From contig CAMLLF010000145.1 of the NCBI GenBank assembly GCA_946480705.1, positions 1 to 8,175 on the forward strand: a DNA stretch of 8,175 nt, written 5' to 3'. The stretch is from an uncultured Lysobacteraceae bacterium (GTDB lineage Bacteria > Pseudomonadota > Gammaproteobacteria > Xanthomonadales > Rhodanobacteraceae). This document shows, in pieces, positions 5,359 to 8,175 of the stretch. Position 1 is the stretch's first letter; each line of letters starts with the position of its first letter. The notes below the pieces were generated by a model. That model saw only the letters and a program-made list of their open reading frames with translations, searched no databases and had not been told where the DNA came from. Made by a program: the position numbers and the translations under genes.

Positions 5359-8175
5359 GTGACCGACCAAAGCGACTGCCGTCCCGTTGACGATGCCGAC
5401 GAGCGCACCGAGGCCGCGGCGGAGCGCCCGACGATCACACCGCAACGTGCCGCACGACTGGCAACCGAACCGGTCATTCCCGAAATCGTCGCTCCGTGGA
5501 TCGCCGCCGCGGCCGCGGCGCTCGACGCGCAGCTGGCTGCCGACGGCAACGTCATCCACGCCGCGCTGCGCGACGATTTCATCGGCGCGTATCGCCAGGC
5601 CGTCGCACGGCTGACCAATCTCGCGATCCTGCAGCGCTTCTCGAGCTTTCATCTCGTACTGAATCCGCTGTGGCGCCCGATCGACGCGACGCCCGGCGAC
5701 GCGCCCGCGGACAGCCCGCGGCACGTGCTCGACGCCTACATCGCCTGGGAACGCGGCGAACGCCTGCTTGCCGCCGACGGTCCCTACCCCGAGCTCGCCC
5801 GCCTCGTCGCGACCGCGCAGCGCCAGTGGCTCGCGAACACGCGCGAGCTGCTGCAGCGCGCCGCAGCGCACGCCGATGCGATCGCCGCGCTCAGCGGCTG
5901 CGAGCCGGACGGGCTCGGCGCGCCGACTGGCGCGCGCTTCGGCATTTCCGATCCGCATCACGAAGGCCGCAGCGCCGCGATCCTCCACTACGGCGAACGC
6001 CGCGTCGTCTACAAGCCGCGCAATCTCCTCGGCGAACTCGCGTTCGACGCGCTGCTCGCGCGAGCGGCGGCCGAAGCGCTCGCATTGCCGCCGCGACCGC
6101 TGCATGCCTTCAGCGCCGGCGACTACGGCTTCATGGAATTCATCGACACGCGTGACGCCCGCGACGCCGAAGCGGTCACGCGCGCGTACCGGCGCTACGG
6201 CGCGCTCGCCGCGGTCGCGCATGCGCTCGGCACCTGCGACCTGCACCACGAGAACGTCATCGTCGACGGCGAGCATCCGCTCGTCGTCGATGCCGAGCCG
6301 CTGTTCCGTGCGCGCCTCGCGGTGTCGCCGCAGGGCGAGGCGCGGCTCGCGTTCGAGCGCAATCTGTCGCTGCAGGGACTCGACGTGCGCGAGTCGCTGC
6401 TCGAACTCGGCCTGCTGCCGCTGACCCTGCGCTCGCCGCTGCCGACCGACGACGGCGATCCGCGCGAGGAATTGCTGATCGGCGCGCTCTGCGCCTATGC
6501 CGAGCAACCGATGCGCGACCTCGTGCCGTGCGCGCGCGGTTCCGATCACGTGCAGATGCGCGCCGTGCAGGTGCAGGCCGACACGTTTCCGAACCTGCCG
6601 CGCCTGGCCGGCCGGCTCCAGTCGCCGCAGGCCCATCTCGACGCGATCGTCGACGGTTTTACGCGCACGCACGCGTGGCTCTGCGCGCGCCGCGAACGCT
6701 GCGGCGACGAACTCGCCGCGCTGCGCGACAGCCGCGTGCGCCTGCTCGCGCGGCCGACCATGGACTACACCGCGATCCTCGCGCGCTCGCTGAGTCCCGA
6801 GCGCCTGCAGTCGCGCGCCGCGCGCGACACCGGCATCCGCGCCGATCTCGCCTATACCGCGGCCGTGCGTTTCGACACCGTGCACGATCTGGCCGGCGTC
6901 GAGACCGAGAGCCTGTCGATCGGCGACGTGCCGCGGTTCGAGCTCGGCAGCGAAGAAACCGTCTGCACCGCGGCGCTGCTGAAATCGCCGCTCGCGAGCG
7001 CGACCGAGCGCTGGTCCGCGCTCGACGCGGAAGACTGCCGCCTGCAGAGCGCGTCGATCCGCGAGCGGCTGCAGCAGCGCGAACGGCCGCTGCTCGCCTG
7101 CCTGTCGCGCGCGACCGATGCACCGTCGCTGCTCGCACACGGCCTCGCCGTGGCCGGACTGCTCGCCGCGGCGGCATCGGACGACGCGGACGCGCCGCCC
7201 TGGACGTTCGCGAGCTACGCGCCGGGCTTCGGCGCGACCATGGTGCATGCCGACCGCGAATCGCTGTACGAAGGCGCGGCCGGCACGGCCGTGTTTCTCG
7301 CCGAAGCCGCGCGTGCCGGCGGCGATACGCACTGGCTCGCACTCGCACGCCGCGTGTTCGATCCGCTGCTGCGCGGCGAAACGCCGCAGAGCCTCAGGCG
7401 CAGCGGCGGCGTCGGCCGCGGCCTCGGCGGATTGATCTATGCGCTCGTGCGCGTCGCCGATGCCGGCGGCGGCGGCGACCTGCTCGCGCTCGCGCGCCGG
7501 CTCGCGCTCGCGCATGCATGCGACGTCGCCGCGGCCGACGGGCTCGACGAAGTGCTGTACGGACGCAGCGGCCTGCTGCTCGCTCTGCTCGCGCTGCGCA
7601 CGCGCTGCGGCGATGCGCTGCTCGACGCCGTCGTCGACACGATCGCGCTGCAGCTCGTCGCACGCGCGCGCACCGACGGCGACGGCACGAGCTGGCCCGC
7701 GCCGCAGGGCCGCTTCATGCCGAACGTCAGCCACGGAACGGCGGGCATCGCGATGGCGCTCGCGCGCTGGGCGCGCGCGCGCGGCGCCTGCGAAGGCGCC
7801 GAACTCGCGCAATCGGCACTGCGCTACGACGACACGTTCTGGCTCGCCGCGGAACACGGCTGGCGCGATGCGCGCCTCGACGAAGACAGCAGCGAACAGC
7901 TGACGACCTGGGCCTGGTGCAACGGGCGCTCCGGCGCGCTGCTCGCGCGCCACGCGGTCGCGCAGGCGCTGGACTGCCCGTTCTGCGCCGGTCACGTGCA
8001 GGCGGCCTGTGCGGCCGCCGACGGCGACGTCGTCGCCGAGGTGTCGCCGGGCCTTTGCTGCGGCACGCCGGGCGCCGTCGACGCGCACGTTCATCAGCGG
8101 CTCGACAATCCGGCGGTCGATCTGCAGATGGATCGGGCGCGCCTGCAGCAGGTCGGCCTGACCGCTTTCAACGTC
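5359..8175 (+). CDS. lanM: Class II lanthipeptide synthetase LanM, CCG-type (C-terminus outside window)
   Basis: A cytoplasmic bifunctional enzyme that phosphorylates and dehydrates Ser/Thr in the precursor core, then cyclises Cys onto the dehydro residues. GTG 5359 is preferred because GAGGT (5348-5352) lies six bases upstream; the frame is open back to 5173 with GTGs at 5278 and 5296. At least 939 residues are present with no stop; full LanMs are about 1000-1100. The dehydratase domain (about 130-600) shows D198-x-H200, VYKPR with Lys219, D294-L-H296-H-E-N299 and D311 (DAEP). R461 and T467 (RPTMDY) follow with the same spacing as the CylM active-site residues. The LanC-like cyclase domain shows LYEGAAG (636-642), GRGLGG, LYGRSG, SHGTAG with His792, WCNGRSG with Cys854, and CCGTPG with Cys900-Cys901. 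The three zinc ligands would be Cys854, Cys900 and Cys901, in place of the usual Cys-Cys-His. This puts it with the CCG LanMs such as ProcM, noted for broad substrate tolerance. It is probably co-transcribed with the precursor gene. Confidence 0.93.
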   Translation, partial: MTDQSDCRPVDDADERTEAAAERPTITPQRAARLATEPVIPEIVAPWIAAAAAALDAQLAADGNVIHAALRDDFIGAYRQAVARLTNLAILQRFSSFHLVLNPLWRPIDATPGDAPADSPRHVLDAYIAWERGERLLAADGPYPELARLVATAQRQWLANTRELLQRAAAHADAIAALSGCEPDGLGAPTGARFGISDPHHEGRSAAILHYGERRVVYKPRNLLGELAFDALLARAAAEALALPPRPLHAFSAGDYGFMEFIDTRDARDAEAVTRAYRRYGALAAVAHALGTCDLHHENVIVDGEHPLVVDAEPLFRARLAVSPQGEARLAFERNLSLQGLDVRESLLELGLLPLTLRSPLPTDDGDPREELLIGALCAYAEQPMRDLVPCARGSDHVQMRAVQVQADTFPNLPRLAGRLQSPQAHLDAIVDGFTRTHAWLCARRERCGDELAALRDSRVRLLARPTMDYTAILARSLSPERLQSRAARDTGIRADLAYTAAVRFDTVHDLAGVETESLSIGDVPRFELGSEETVCTAALLKSPLASATERWSALDAEDCRLQSASIRERLQQRERPLLACLSRATDAPSLLAHGLAVAGLLAAAASDDADAPPWTFASYAPGFGATMVHADRESLYEGAAGTAVFLAEAARAGGDTHWLALARRVFDPLLRGETPQSLRRSGGVGRGLGGLIYALVRVADAGGGGDLLALARRLALAHACDVAAADGLDEVLYGRSGLLLALLALRTRCGDALLDAVVDTIALQLVARARTDGDGTSWPAPQGRFMPNVSHGTAGIAMALARWARARGACEGAELAQSALRYDDTFWLAAEHGWRDARLDEDSSEQLTTWAWCNGRSGALLARHAVAQALDCPFCAGHVQAACAAADGDVVAEVSPGLCCGTPGAVDAHVHQRLDNPAVDLQMDRARLQQVGLTAFNV

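Noticed and set aside
5002..8094. 1030-residue open frame on the minus strand opposite lanM
   Set aside because: Its translation is Arg/Ala/Gly-rich without any domain pattern, and the plus strand carries a full set of LanM motifs. It is a by-product of GC-rich codon bias.

Overview
This is a very GC-rich bacterial window whose codons mostly end in G or C. The gene content, together with dispersed GGCGCAATG/CATTGCGCC palindromes between genes, suggests a proteobacterium. A gammaproteobacterium of the Xanthomonadales (Lysobacterales) or Nevskiales type is my best guess, but this is inference and not firm. Because of the composition, long shadow ORFs lie antisense to the real genes (for example minus strand 796-3081 and 5002-8094); I do not annotate them.

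Left part (1-4407), a mixed set of apparently unrelated genes. A secreted alpha/beta hydrolase of the PHB-depolymerase/esterase type runs off the left edge on the minus strand (1-522). Divergent from it is a sulfatase (725-2688). Its N-terminus (N-I-L-V-I-L-V-D-Q) is in one frame, and everything from about 814 on, including the CIPSR catalytic motif, is in another. Converging on the sulfatase is an XRE-family regulator with an MmyB-type ligand-binding domain (3646-2820, minus), also split between two frames near 3063-3070. Divergent from the regulator is a small secreted protein with four cysteines after the signal peptide (3922-4407). The divergent region holds two related 14-bp palindromes that could be operators.

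Intergenic repeats: three copies of a GC-rich repeat family with hairpin arms lie at 2703-2822, 4396-4525 and 4540-4652. The second copy supplies the stop codon of the secreted protein.

Right part (4680-8175), the most interesting portion: a class II lanthipeptide locus. After an AT-rich island, a good sigma70-like promoter (TTGCAT, 17 nt, TATACA with a TG extension) leads to a 114-aa precursor peptide (4848-5192). The precursor has a nitrile-hydratase-like leader (NHLP type) and a Cys/Ser/Thr-rich tail with four cysteines. It is followed after 166 bp by a LanM synthetase (5359 to beyond the window end) whose dehydratase and cyclase active-site residues are all visible. The cyclase has Cys-Cys-Gly where Cys-His-Gly is usual, placing it with the three-cysteine 'CCG' LanM enzymes known to pair with NHLP-type precursors. 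The two genes together would make and modify one peptide; LanM would dehydrate Ser/Thr and close thioether rings with the four Cys. No transporter/protease is inside the window, and the leader has Ala-Ala where the double-glycine site would be expected.
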